Assembly: GCA_954871525.1 (NCBI GenBank)
Contig: OX940872.1
Span: 6,533,180-6,597,179 of the forward strand
DNA length: 64,000 nt
Reading direction: 5' to 3'
DNA from: Parietaria judaica
Taxonomy: Eukaryota; Streptophyta; Magnoliopsida; Rosales; Urticaceae
Below are positions 22,210-35,011 of this stretch, piece after piece (within the stretch, counting starts at the first letter, position 1; every line of letters begins with the position of its first letter). The notes below the pieces were generated by a model. It worked only from the letters and a program-made list of their open reading frames with translations. It made no database searches and was not told where the DNA came from. A program made the translations under genes and the position numbers.

Positions 22210-24017
22210 TTGCAATGCCGAAAGCGTAAGAAAGTGGAGGAGGTAAGTCGCTTATCCGATCTCATTTATAGGAAAGCTCTCTCTAGATTTATCATACGCG
22301 ATGGTTTACCGATATCGTTTTCCGAGGGTGATGGTTTGAACGAGTTTTTAGCATTCATCGCCCCGATAAACTACCGGTACGTCTCGCGTCATGTAACTAG
22401 AGAGACAATAATTCAATATTATGATGAACAAAGAGTTGAGCTAGACAAATTATTTCAACAAGCGTCGTACAAGTTTGCTTTAACATCGGATTGTTGGAAA
22501 GGTCACGCTAACGATGATTATATTTCCGTTGTAGCTCATTTTATTAACGATGATTGGAAATTAGAAAAACGTATTTTAGGATTTAAACCCATGCGTGTTA
22601 GGCATACCGGGGTTAACATTGCCGAGGCTATATTGAATGTGTTGACATTTTGGAACCTTAGCAATAGGGTAGTTTCAATCACATTAGATAATGCTAGCCC
22701 CCACAACATTACCGTTGATGTGTTAAAGGATAGTCTTGACAATTTTAGGGCCGATTATTTCCATCAAAGATGTGCATGCCATATTATCAATTTGATAGTT
22801 CAAGCGGGGTTAAATATTATTTCGCGGGCATAGATAGAATTAGGAGTGCCATTATGTACATACGATCATCTACTATGCGCACTGAATCTTGGTTAGCATA
22901 TTGCAGGGAATACCACAAAGCGGAGCAAGTGTTCTCCCCGGATATGCCTATCCGGTGGAACTCTACCTACTTGATGTTGGAGGCGGTCATACCGTACAAG
23001 GAGCTAGTGACGAACTGGATCAACGGACAAGAGTTCAGACACGTGGACGACTACCTCGACAAATCCGATTGGATGATGGCTATCCAATTCCAGGCTTTTC
23101 TATCCCTTTTTTACACTATTACCGTTACTTTATCTCATGTTTACAAACCCACATCTCATTTAGCTTTAGCTTGCATTTTTGATATTATTGTTCATTTTGA
23201 TAAAGCAAAACAAAACCCTTTATTTGCAAATGTTTTGACACCGATGATTTAAAAATTTAGGATTTATTGGAAACATATTCCATTTTTGTTTTGCGCGGCT
23301 ATTATCATAGATCCTACACTAAAGCTCGGTAAATTGCAGGCGATATTGGCTATGATGCAACAATTGACGGGAGATCCATACCTTGACGAAGACTATCCCG
23401 ACGCGGAATTGAAGATGAGGCTTCTTTACAAGGAGTACGAGACGAAGTATTACGACGACATGGAGCAAGAAGGAGACACGGAACACGTCCCGACGCCGCC
23501 CCCGAGCAACGCACCCGGAGCGCCCTATGTTTCGACGCATCGGGTGTTTTACAACCTAACTCATACCGGCGGGCACGGAGGATCATCAACGGTTTCAAGT
23601 CCGGCGTCAACGTCACAACATAGCGGGAGTTCCGGAGGTCGTCGTCCCCGATGAGCAAACCGCCGAAGAATCAACGAGTACGACGTCTTTTGCAACCTTC
23701 CACCGGCACCGTGTCCCGACGAAGGCCTCGACATACTTGAATGGTGGCGCGTAAATCGTCTTGAGTACCCGGTTTTATCATTGGTGGCTCGCGACATCCT
23801 CACCGTTCCGGTCTCCACGGTGTCATCGGAAGCGGCTTTCTCATTGGCGGGACGCCTATTGGAGGCTCGACGCAAGTCAACGAAGGCGTTTTTGGTCGAA
23901 ATCCTTATGCTTTCCAAGGATTGGATTTTGGCCGAAAAGCGAACGCAAGATAATCAAATGGTAGACAACGAGTTGTTAGACTATTTCAACGAGCTTAATG
24001 TGGCAAACCCGGAGTAA
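22210..24017 (+). pseudogene. hAT transposase fragment, right palindrome arm
   Basis: Mirror copy of the left-arm fragment on the opposite strand. It shares the GLNIIS frameshift (near 22830) and has its own lesions: a stop after LTPMI near 23250 and another at RRPR* near 23652. The residue replaced by a stop in the left arm (LDILEWW) is intact here. Promoter and N-terminal exon are missing. Confidence 0.9.
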
Positions 24018-24464
24018 TCGGTTTGTACTTTGTAATTTTATGACATTTGTATTTGCTTTATTTTATAATATAAATAAAAACCTTAGGGCGCTCTTTCCTC
24101 GCCCGAGCTGCACCCTTTTGGGGGGACTTAGAGAGGTTTTAACGAGGCCCGTTATTTATATATCTCTATGTTTATATCCTACTTGAAATTTGAAATTTGA
24201 ATCTCAAAACCGTAAAAACCGTAAACTATAATTTGAATTTCGAACTCTAAACCCGTGTACAAGAACTCTAAAAGGCTTTGTACAACATTTTTTTTTAAAT
24301 AAAAGGACTAAAACGCAATTTTTAAAAAAATATATATAAAAAAAACACGGAGTCGGATTAATCCGGGTCCGAGAAAATCCGGACTCGGATTAATCCGACT
24401 CCTACAAAAAAAAAATAAAAATAGAGGGCACGGATATCCGTGCCCTCCCACATTTGCAGGATTA

Positions 24465-24853
24465 CTCTATTAATACAATTTTTTTTTCAAAAGAATTAAG
24501 TCAAGATTTTGTACGTCGTACAGTTGGTGAAATAATTAAATCTAAAACAAAATAAAAGAAAGACATGTAGTCACAGTATTCTTCATAATTATAGATAATA
24601 TAAATATAAATATAAATATAAATATGACAAAGAGAATTCACCTACTTAAAAATAGATGTACCCAGAAAACTAACAATCAAAATAACAACAAAGAAAATCC
24701 AAGTTTTGTAGTTGGTAAAATTCTTGTTGATTAATTTTAATTTCTTAAAAATAATAAACAAAAGAATACAGCTATTATATATAGCCCTCAGGCCTCAAGA
24801 TTGCCCATAATTAGGCCACAATAAAAAAATAAAACATTATACAATACTACTAC

Positions 24854-24899
<46 letters not shown>

Positions 24900-24991
24900 C
24901 TAGAACATAACTAGTTCAGCTCCTTGAAGAAGTGTATGACTATAATAAATAAAATAAAATAAAATAAATATATAAAACAGGTGAGAGGAGA
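24465..24991. other. AT-rich spacer with microsatellites
   Basis: Contains an (ATAAAT)n run near 24600-24625 and a (TA)n run near 24858-24893. This is the 3' flank of the HHP gene; nothing else recognised. Confidence 0.45.
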
Positions 24992-27900
24992 CTATCTATA
25001 ATTGGCCATGCAGCCAAACTTGTTGCGCCAGTCCAAGATCACCACCGTCGCGCCATAGTGGGACAAGGCCCCCAACACCACGAACACGTGAAAAATCTGG
25101 TGGCTGTGGCCCGCCAAGTCAAAAAAGCCCGGCTTCAGCCTCTCGGGGATCCTCGTCACGTAGAATCCCGTCCCCGTGAGGTAGAAGAACGCCATAGCAA
25201 GCTCGTACGAGAGAATCTCATTACGCCGAGGGTTTTCCCAGTTGACAACGAGCGCGTGCACGGTCGGGACTATCCCGAAGAGGCCCATCGACGAGAAGAG
25301 CAGGGCTCGGAATCCCCGATACTCGCTCGTGGAGAGTCGGGGTGAGAGGAGCGCCGCCACGGTTGCGAGGCCCATGGTAGAAATGCCGGCGAGATACGGC
25401 CAGTGCCACTTGGAGTCGCAGTGGAAGATGTAGTAGATCGGCGGGAAAAAGGAGGTGATGATCATGGTGGCGATCCCGACATAGTCGATGCGGAGGAGGA
25501 GGGTGCTGACCGAGGCTGAGTGGCATGAGAAGAGGTGGCATACGCTGCTCGAGAGGAGGCAAAACATCGAGCCGCCGAGGAAGACGAAGAACGGCCATTG
25601 CTCCACCGCGCTAAGGTTTTCGTCGGATGCGATTTGGTTCAGGTCCACCGACTTCGTTGCTCCCTGTGGATTTTTATTAATCGTGAGAAAATACGGCAGG
25701 AACAATTTTCTTATTACAGGTGACTTTTTTATTTATTAAAAAAATGATGCCATGAGGGTATTTGAAATTAAACCTTGTGGCTCATTAAGGAAGAAAGTTC
25801 AATACTCAACAGGAGATGAGAAATTATAGATGAGTGAAAATGTACTCGTTCCAGGCTTTTTCAAGTGAACGTTCCGTTTTTATTTTCTATATATAGGATT
25901 AATCGAATAGTAAAATCGCGTTTGTAACATTTGGTTTCGAAATTTCAAAGTCCGATTCAAATTCGAATCCGATTTCATTCTTTGGGGATATTTTTCAATC
26001 AAGTACTGATTAAACTGAAAGATTGAAATATAACATGAAGCATAAATTACTGTATAATTTTAAATCATTAACTAAAAGACGTAAGACCTAAAAACTATTT
26101 AAGGAAACTTCTAGAAAAATCAAATTCAAGAGCCTACAATCCGAATTTCGAATTGGTTTCGTTGTGCTTTTAGATTTATAAAAGATACCAACTTCTTCGC
26201 CAATTTTTTTTCTTCAGATTTTCTAATACAAATTTACATACAAAAAATATAAAACAGAAACGGTCTAATCCGTTCTTACATCCTTAAAAATATTTGTTTG
26301 TTTACTAATTAAAAACCTAATAAACACGGAAAATTTCCCTTCATATTTATATGATGAAAACGAGCAGCAATTTGTTTTCGATCGATTTCATGGTTTTGTT
26401 ATGTCTATTATATTTGTAGTCATGAGAAAGTTTAATGAAATTGTGTCATTGTTGAGAGACTTACCACCGTGAAGTCTTTGAAGTTGTTTGAAACATTTGA
26501 ATCTCCACTTGTAGGCAAAGACCTGTAATGCACATGCACTCACGTTAGGGTTTTTCCTATTATATTAATATATATATATATATTATTACATTATATAATA
26601 TATTTATATGCATGTGTATATATATTAGCAATAAAGAAAGCAACCAATTGGAGGGTACTTTTTCATGTGTATGCATCAACTTACTAATAATGATGATAAA
26701 ATATTAATGTCACACATGCAAAAAATGGTCCATTGGGTGAAACAGACAATATTATTTATTGTTGGAACTTTAATATGATGTGGATTAAAATTCAAAATTA
26801 CCGCAGTAAATAAAAGGAAGATTGTATTCAAGACAATGAAGAGTACAATGCTTATAACTATTCTAGTATATTATATATATATAATATAGGGTAAACTACG
26901 GCTAATGTACCCAATGTTTGATTTTCTGCGGATTATGTACCCAATGTTTATTTTTGGCGGCTAATGTACTCAATGTTTGATCCGTTAGATATTTTTGGGT
27001 TTTCCGTCAGTTGACCGTTAGAGAGTTATATGTACACTTTTCGTATTTTTGACATAACTCACTCATTTTTTGTCCAAATTTTATGCACGACCTATGGTTG
27101 GAAAGATAAGAGATAGATCTACAACTTTAATGTTTTAAGTTTTGTAAAATCAGTTTTAAAAAAATACAAAATTTCAAGTACAACGTAAAACTGGACATTA
27201 GTTTAATGCAAAATATTTGTTTCGAGCAAATTTTAATATACTTAATGACTTTTTATGATGAAACGTAAAAGTAAAAAGTTGTAGATAAATGTTTTATCTT
27301 TCCAACGGATGTTTATTTATAAATTTTGGATAAAAAACGAGTGAGTTATGCCAAAAATATGAAATATTATTTCACATCACATCTTTTATATTTTTTTGGC
27401 ATAACTCACTCATTTTTTGTCCAAAATTTATAAATAAACAACCGTTGGAAATATAAAAAGTTTATCTACAACTTTTTAGATTTACGTTTCATCATAAAAA
27501 GTCATTAAGTATATTAAAATTTGCTCGAAACAAATATTTTGCATTAAACTAATGTCCAGTTTTACGTTGTACTTGAAATTTCATATTTTTTTAAAACTGA
27601 TTTTACAAAACTTAAAACATCAAAGTTGTAGATCTATCTCTTATCTTTCCAACCATAGGTCGTGCATAAAATTTGGACAAAAAATGAGTGAGTTATGTCA
27701 AAAATACGAAAAGTGTACATATAACTCTCTAACGGTCAACTGACGGAAAACCCAAAAATATCTAACGGATCAAACATTGGGTACATTAGCCGCCAAAAAT
27801 AAACATTGGGTATATAATCCGCAGAAAATCAAACATTGGGTACATTAGCCGCAGTTTACCCTATAATATATATCATAACTAGATTAATAAACGTAAACTA

Positions 27901-29096
27901 GATTGCGAGACTATTGTGAATTGCATTTAATGAGTGTATAGTTATGAGAATTGCGCGTGGCGGATCTATTAAGTTGTAGTACACTAGTATAGTATGAAGT
28001 ATCCACCCAAATTTTTGAAAAGCATTAAATATTTTTTTATTTTTTATTTATATTTTTTTCATAATGTACTTCTAATTATGCTGAATTAACCTAAGTATCG
28101 GTGTCAATTAGTCCACATCACAAATTATATAGGAAAAGGATAATAGGACAAAGCAAAGCTAGTTACGTGTTTGATCTATAAGATTGACAAAACAAAAGTA
28201 CAATAATACAACTCTGATAAGCAACATTTATTAAGTGTTTGGCCAGCGATAACTTCTATTTTCCACCCTGTTTTTTTTTTTTTTTTTCCAAAACTACCAT
28301 AAAGTTTGGTTGTTGGAAGTTGGTTGATTATGACTATATATTACACAGAAATTTCTCCAGAAAATTGGAAGTCCCAAAGGCATTTCTTGATCATAATAAG
28401 TTTACAAATTCAAAATCAAAAGAAAAACTAATTAGTGATTATTATTAACTACTAAAAAGAAAAGTTACATGAACGCGCGCGGTACATTGCGGTGCGATAT
28501 TTTATTATTAAAAGACCGAATATTGTATTTTTATTTTTTTGTTTTGATATCAGAATATCCGGTTTCGGATTGAAAATATTAATTTGTAGAGAGAAGAAGC
28601 TAAAAACCTGGCAATGAAACCAAGGAGCTCTGCTACATGAGGCACTTCTAAGAAATTTGCCATTGTCAATCCCACAAAGAGAATAAACCCAATTAAATGG
28701 CTGCAAAATAAATAAAACCCAGATTGTCAAAATAATTAAAAAATGAAAACAGATCTTGATCACGATCATTTCATGAGACAAGAATAAAATAAAATTGACT
28801 TACGTCCAAACATTTAATGTCTCATTATGCCATCTCAAGAGGCTGAAGAAGGCTTCTTTCAACGGCCAGTCGACTCTGTAGTAATCCAATATGAACTCGT
28901 TGTCCTTCATGTACTCCGGTAGTTCCCGAAACGACGTGTACCCGTGTCGTTTCGACGATTTCTTGTCGCGATCATCTTCTTTGGAGTTCTTAGAACTCTT
29001 GCTTTGATGTTCGGACTTGTCGGACGACATTATGGTCTTGGATTTCTCCATTGGCTTTGCCACTTGCTTTCTCTTGAAGCTCATTCTCTTACACAT
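24992..29096 (-). CDS. Heptahelical (HHP, PAQR/AdipoR-like) membrane protein
   Basis: Exons 29096-28804, 28700-28608, 26522-26465 and 25663-24992 join in frame to 371 aa with GT-AG introns. The Lys-rich N-terminus is cytosolic in character and leads into the plant HHP signature [20 protein letters not shown] and [18 protein letters not shown]. Exon 2 holds the first membrane segment and exon 4 about six more. The metal-site histidines of the PAQR fold are visible in [11 protein letters not shown] and in AGHSHQIFH near the C-terminus. Arabidopsis HHP proteins are linked to hormone, sugar and cold signalling; the role here is inferred from family. A second in-frame ATG four codons in (MSFKRKQ) is an alternative start. 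Intron 2 (28607-26523) hosts a fold-back transposon. Length is normal for the HHP4/5 type. Confidence 0.92.
26880..27870. mobile_element. Fold-back MULE-type element, copy 1 (in HHP intron 2)
   Basis: Element 26889-27861 (973 bp), flanked by a perfect 9-bp duplication tataatata (26880-26888 and 27862-27870), the length typical of Mutator-like elements. It starts GGGTAAACTACGGCTAATGT and ends with the inverse. The two halves are reverse complements over nearly the whole length, so a transcript would fold into a hairpin with arms of about 480 bases. Sub-repeats such as taactcactcattttttgtcc recur within each arm. No coding capacity. Confidence 0.9.
27871..28607. other. Remainder of HHP intron 2
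   Basis: AT-rich intronic sequence with a poly-T run near 28271; no embedded element recognised. Confidence 0.5.
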
Positions 29097-29260
29097 AAAG
29101 AAAGCAAATTTATATATGTGTACTCGCAGAATTGAAGAATTGGAAGAGGAAGAAATGAAGAGAAGGGTTGTTATGGAGAAAGAAAGAGAAAAATGGTGTA
29201 TGCTTATTTAGTGCAGATTGGATACCACAACTGCACCAACTGTGGCATTTAAAGGAAGGA

Positions 29261-29278
29261 GAGAGAGAGAGAGAGAGA

Positions 29279-29312
<34 letters not shown>
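29261..29312. repeat. GA microsatellite upstream of HHP
   Basis: Two adjoining (GA)n runs (CT on the coding strand) lie about 165-215 bases upstream of the HHP ATG, in the likely 5' leader or core promoter. CT-rich tracts are common in plant leaders. Confidence 0.7.
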
Positions 29313-29315
<3 letters not shown>

Positions 29316-29339
29316 CAAACAATTTTTATATATGTGGGG

Positions 29340-32060
29340 TTTGAAAGATTTCGCCCACACGATTATATTTACGTGCATGAGGTTTTCTCTTTCTTTTCTT
29401 CAGGGTTCATTGAGTTGGTGGTGAATAATTATGGACAAATATTATAGGACACTTTAATTTTATATTTGTATGAATTTTTATTCTGCAAAAAAAAAAAAAA
29501 TCTATTTCACATCCTCAATTTTATATATTTTTTTGTCACTATAGAGATCTTGCGTTAATTTATCGAGACGCTAGAAAGACTCCGCCTAACACGTAAATAA
29601 ACACAAAATATAGTCGGGAATGTGATAAATTCATTTCATATAAGATAAAAAAAAAAGTCAAATTAAATAGTAGTTTTGAATTAGAATTCTACAAATTAAT
29701 TTCATGAACATGTTACGTTTTAAATGCTGTGGTTATTGAGACTTGATAGTTATACATATTGTTGTTAATGTTGAGTGGACTTATTATATTCAAATAGTTT
29801 TAAATATAGTAAATACGATGTTGGGGCATATATAGTATAAAATTGCAATAAGTGATCCTAAAGCTCACAAAAATACATATATAAAGATATATACTGAAAT
29901 CAAAATATTGTTAATTTAAGGTGAAGAATTTCACGAGTCCTTTTCAATAATTGTTGGAAACATTTATTATTTATATATGCAATAGCTTTTCCCTACCCCG
30001 AGGCACAGTCTTGGACTACTAATTATGTTAATAAAGTTTACTGAAATGGGTTTTTTTTTTTTTTTTTTTTTTTTTTAACTTTAGTTTAATCAGACTGGAA
30101 TACCAAATTAAAAAAAAAAAATCAAGAATCCAAAATCTGGATTAATGCGTATTTTTTAGTTTTTTAATTTCCACTTTTATTTGTGTATTACTTTTTCAAA
30201 TTCTACTAACTAATTTTCAATAGTTATTTAACATGAACTACAATATGACAGTTAAGATTAATTTATATTGTAAATAAAAAATTAATACTTACAAATAAAC
30301 TTAAGAGTCCGAAATTCCAGAGTTTGAAAAAAAATTAAAAAAATTGGAATACCATGTTTACATGATTAGTTACTGCAATCAAATTTTTCTAGTCAAAACC
30401 AACTGAGTAGATCAAATTGAACATATATAAGAGCGAAAATAATCTCACGTGATGGTTTTATGTAGTTTTTATTTTTATTTTTTATGATTAAAATGGTATA
30501 CTGTCTTGATATTATTTCTTGATTTAGATATTGCTCACCGTCTTTGTCTTGGTCAATATGAAAAGGGGAATTTATGATCATAAAGTTTAGTATGGAAACC
30601 CATTAGGGTTGACCTTCCACCAAATACTGATCAACTATAAACTGAATATTATGAAACCCCACTTGGATTTATTTCTTTTAATTGAGTTTTTTAATTTTAG
30701 AATGGTCCTAATCTTAGCTTTACACGTTTGTTGTGATGAATGTTTTTGTAATTTTTTTTTTAATATTTTCCATATTCTAGGTTTTATGTTACGTGTGGTT
30801 TTCTTTTGTACATGTCATGCTCTCATTACTGCATGAATTCATCACGTAATAACAAAGCGGTCCAATGAAGATGTAAAGAAAAAGCAAAATAAATACGGTA
30901 ATTTTAAATTTCAAAGTAAAAAAGAAATGTTATATAGATCGGGTTAGACACGATCAGCGTGATTACTAAATGAGACAAATCTAAATTTCATCCTGTGTAC
31001 ACGATTATTAAATTATGTCACGTTTAAATGTTATTCTCTTTTAGGTTATACTCGATCGAGGTCAACTTGCTGAATTGAAAAGAGACCAGGAAGACAAAGG
31101 CCAGTCAATAAGATTAAGAGGACTTGGTCGCAAAAAATCTAGTCGCAAACAGGTTAGTCGCTTGGTCATGATAGACAAATTACGCTGATCAGGAACCAGA
31201 AATCCTAACGGGTGGGAACGAGATCTAAGACTAGAAAAATGAATACAATAGGTGTGAGATCCCGTATTTTTAGAACCACAAAATAGAGTAATATGTTTTT
31301 AATCTATTTTTATTCCATATTAAATGATTTCTTGGTGGATTGGACGGTGACGGTAGAGGATGTACAATGGATGTGATGAAGACGTTTTTAATTTCGATCG
31401 TGTCTGGTTTCTATAAAAAGATGTCCTGATATATATTTTTATGATTTTTTTATAAGAAAAAAAATTGATTAAGTATTTTCAAAACAAATTTACAGTAGCA
31501 TGGAAGTGACGACTACAAAAAAGTCAGGTCGCCACATTAGGACCAGTCGACCGGGACATTATGGCAAATCAGTTTCGACCAATTCAGTTCCAAACATGCA
31601 AGTTTTGAAATTTGTAGATTTGCTTTAGTATTTAGCTGTTAAGGATTGGCATTTGTTGATCAGGATTTTTTGCTTTTTGTAACTTATTACAACATTGATT
31701 CAATACAGAGTATTCTCCACAAAAACCTATATCTTTCGTCGCCCTTGTTTCTTTGTGCTCTTGAATATTTTTTATTTAAATGCCTAAATAAGAAACAACA
31801 TATATATAAGCCACTATTTTTACTCGTACATTAATTGTGATTTAACAATATTATCTTTTATTTTTAATAATTAAATAATTTATAAAATAAAGTTTTCAAA
31901 TTAAAGATAAGTATTTTTTTCATATTTTAAATGGGTATTATATTTTAAAAAATAGCTAAAAAAGGTATATAAAAACAATATTTTAAATTATTCATAAATA
32001 CAATTTCGATTTTTTAAAAAAAATTAAAAGGATGAGAGAGATAAAGAAACTCGAATATGC
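29340..32060. other. AT-rich intergenic stretch
   Basis: Only short frames without recognisable domains. A 22-base poly-T run is at about 30050-30075. At 31253 a sequence beginning gtgtgagatcccgta resembles the terminus of the inverted-repeat element starting near 32065. Confidence 0.4.
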
Positions 32061-32064
32061 TTTG

Positions 32065-34145
32065 TGTGAGATCCTTAAATTTTTAAAGTCTCAAAATAGA
32101 GACTATAAATATTTATTCTATTTTTAATCTTAATTAATTTAAGATCTTTATCCAAGATAATAAAAAATAGATTTGATTTTTCAATTAAAAAAAATCATAT
32201 TTTTTGGCTAATTAATAAATTACAAAATATTAGTTAATTAAGATTATATCTAAATCTAATTAGTATTCCATCATTTAAAAGGTCTTAAAAATTCAAGGAA
32301 TTAAGGTATGATGTAGTTTGTTATTCATATTAGGTGGTTAATTTTTGTAGTGAATTTTTAGTTTTTTAGTTTTTTTTTTTTTTTTAATTTTCTCTCCCAA
32401 ACTACAAAGCGGTTTCAATTGAAACTTAAACCACTTGTTTGATTAGGTTCATATAAGCTACAAATTCATTTTCAGATATTTTGGAGCTCTTAGTCACTCA
32501 GAACCATATATCCAATTTTTACCTTTTTGAGAAATACGAAAAAAAAATTGCAAAACGTAATTTGATTTTTTTTTTCAAATTCGTAAATTCTAAAATAAGT
32601 AATAGGTTTTGTACAATTTACGTTTTGAGCAAGTATTTCGATTAAAATATAATTTGAAAATATAATTTTGAGCGATTTAGAGCTCTGAAAAATTCTGAAA
32701 ACAAATATGTAGCTTTTTTGAACCTAATAAAATTTAGAGGTTAAAATTTCAGGCGAAATCGCTGTTTAGCTTAGGAGATAAAATTCGAAAAAGTTAAACT
32801 AAAAATTAACTACGAAAGTCAACAACTTAATAAGAGGGGTAAACTGCGGCTAATGTACCCAATGTTTGATCAATTTTGGATTATGTACCCAATGTTTATT
32901 TTCGACGGCTAATGTACCCAAATTTTATTCTGTTAGATTTTTTCGTATTTTGGTCACTTGACCGTCAGTGAGTGATTACGTACAGTTTTTTTATTTTTGG
33001 CATAACTCACTCATTTTTTGTCCAAAATTTATGCACGACCTATGGTTGGAAATATAAGAGATAGATCCACAATTTTTGTGTTTTAAGTTTTGTAAAAAAA
33101 AATCTCAAAAAAATAAAAAATTTCAATTACAATGTAAAATTGGACATTAGTGTAACATAAAATATTTGTTTCGAGCAAATTTTAATATACCTAATGAATT
33201 TTTATGATGAAACATAAAACTTAAAAGTTGTACATAAATCTTTTATCTTTCCAACGGTAGTTTATTTATAAATTTTGGACAATAAATGAGTGAGTTATGC
33301 CAAAAATATGAAAAATGTGATGTGCAAAAAGTTTTCATATTTTCGGCATACCTCACTCATTTATTGTCGAAAATTTATAAACAAACTACCGTTAGAAAGA
33401 TAAAAGATTTATCTACAATTTTTAAGTTTATGTTTCATAAAAAAAAGTCATTAAGTATATTAAAATTTGCTGGAAACAAATATTTTGCATTACACTAATG
33501 TCCAGTTTTACATAGTAATTGAAATTTTGTATTTTTTGAACTTTATTTTTACAAAACTTACAACATAAAAGTTGTAGGTCTATCTCTTATCTTTCCAACC
33601 ATAGGTCGTGCATAAATTTTGGACAAAAAATGAGTGAGTTATGCCAAAAATAAAAAAACTTTACATAATCACTCGTTGACGGTAAAGTAACGGAAACATG
33701 AAAAAATCTAACGGAATAAAGTTTGGGTACATTAGTCGTTGAAAATAAACATTGGATACATAATCCAAAATCTATCAAACATTGGGTACATTAGCCGGAG
33801 TTTACCCTAATAAGAATAATAAACTACATCATACATTTATTCTTGGAATTTGAAGACCTTTTAGATACTGATTTGATGAACACTAAGAGTTTTTTTTATT
33901 TTTTTTCTCTAAATATTTTAAAATTAGGAGAGAATAAAGCTACGTAGAGTAGAGAATATGATTAAATCTAATTGATCAGTTTAAATATAATCCTAATCAA
34001 CATAATTTTCGCAGCTTATTTTTTCCTAATAAAAAATATTTTTTTCTAGTACATCCACTCTATGATATATTATTTGATGGTAAATCCTAAATTAATTAGG
34101 AAAGAAATAGAATAGAGAACACGATTTCAATACAGGTCTCACACT
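32065..34145. repeat. Inverted repeat enclosing fold-back copy 2
   Basis: The left part begins gtgtgagatccttaa and contains ggtatgatgtagtttgttatt (about 32305). The right part contains the inverse, aataaactacatcataca (about 33825), and ends ggtctcacac. The flanks share tcgaata. This looks like a diverged inverted-repeat transposon of about 1.1 kb into which the 973-bp fold-back element inserted. Superfamily not determined. Confidence 0.5.
32826..33816. mobile_element. Fold-back MULE-type element, copy 2
   Basis: Element 32835-33807 (973 bp, the same length as copy 1). Flanks taataagag and taataagaa match at 8 of 9 positions. Terminus GGGTAAACTGCGGCTAATGT. Both halves are mutually inverted as in copy 1, with scattered differences, so the copy is older or independently inserted. 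It is non-coding and nested within the inverted repeat 32065-34145. Confidence 0.88.
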
Positions 34146-35011
34146 TCGAATACCGTATATTTTTAGCTTTTTTTTTCTTCGTAAAAGTAATTTTTTTTAT
34201 TAAAATAAATTTAAAGGACATATGATAGCAAAAGTATATTAATCAATAAAACAGGATTAAGTTTAAGAAAACGAGCCAAACAAAAACTCGTTTGAGTATA
34301 AACAGCTGAGCTTCTCATACCTATAATATAAAGTTGATTTATATTCGTACCTACCATCATAATTGTGGTGCCCAAAAAACCGCTATTCGACACATGGGCT
34401 TTTAATATTATTCCCAATTTAATGTAACAAACAAACAAAAGCCCCATCTTAGATTAACTAAATAGTTGTATTGTATCTCCATAATAATTTTTAAGTAAAT
34501 AATATGGCTGTGCAAGTGCAATGAAATTAACCTCTGAATAAAGTATTAAAATTTAGTTTTGATATATAAACTATAAAGTATAAACTGATAGCTGTATCTT
34601 TCCAGCTATATATCAGCCTCTCAAATATGAGCTGTTATATGTACACTCAAAAGCTCTGATTGATAATCATGTTTATTATTGTAATTCATAATTATTATAA
34701 TTTTTTTACTTATCAATCTTATGCATACGAGTCTTGATTTGTTTTCTTTCTGTCTTTTAACGTTTTCCAACTAGTTTGTGCAAACACAAACAACAAAAAA
34801 CAAAAAACAAAAAACTATCTAGTACCAAAGTTTATGGACTTTTTTTAGTATAATATCACAACATATATTTATGGCATACAGACATGAATAGTAAATTTAT
34901 ATTAATCACGTTTGCTACGAAAATAATATTTACAGATTTTATAAGCAAGTAAATATTCAGAGAGCTAATTCATACATACTATAACAATGACTAGAAAAAT
35001 GAATACACAAC

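Larger units (their letters stand above)
19913..24464. mobile_element. 4.55-kb palindrome of two inverted hAT 3' halves
   Basis: The left arm (19913-22180) and right arm (22188-24464) are near-perfect reverse complements separated by a 7-base loop gatccga. Each arm is the 3' two-thirds of the hAT element seen whole at 46345-49799, from just inside the BED zinc finger to the 3' terminus. Both outer ends are therefore the same terminal repeat (TAATCCTG(A/C)AAATGTGG). The 8-base flanks (ttcaatcc left, ctctatta right) do not match, so the structure did not arise as one simple hAT insertion, or the flanks have been lost. Confidence 0.93.

Noticed and set aside
19905..24472. 8-bp target duplication around the hAT palindrome
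   Set aside because: Left ttcaatcc and right ctctatta do not match in any nearby register.
24858..24893. (TA)n tract as a promoter element
   Set aside because: Located at the 3' side of the HHP gene and typical of microsatellite; no gene starts nearby.
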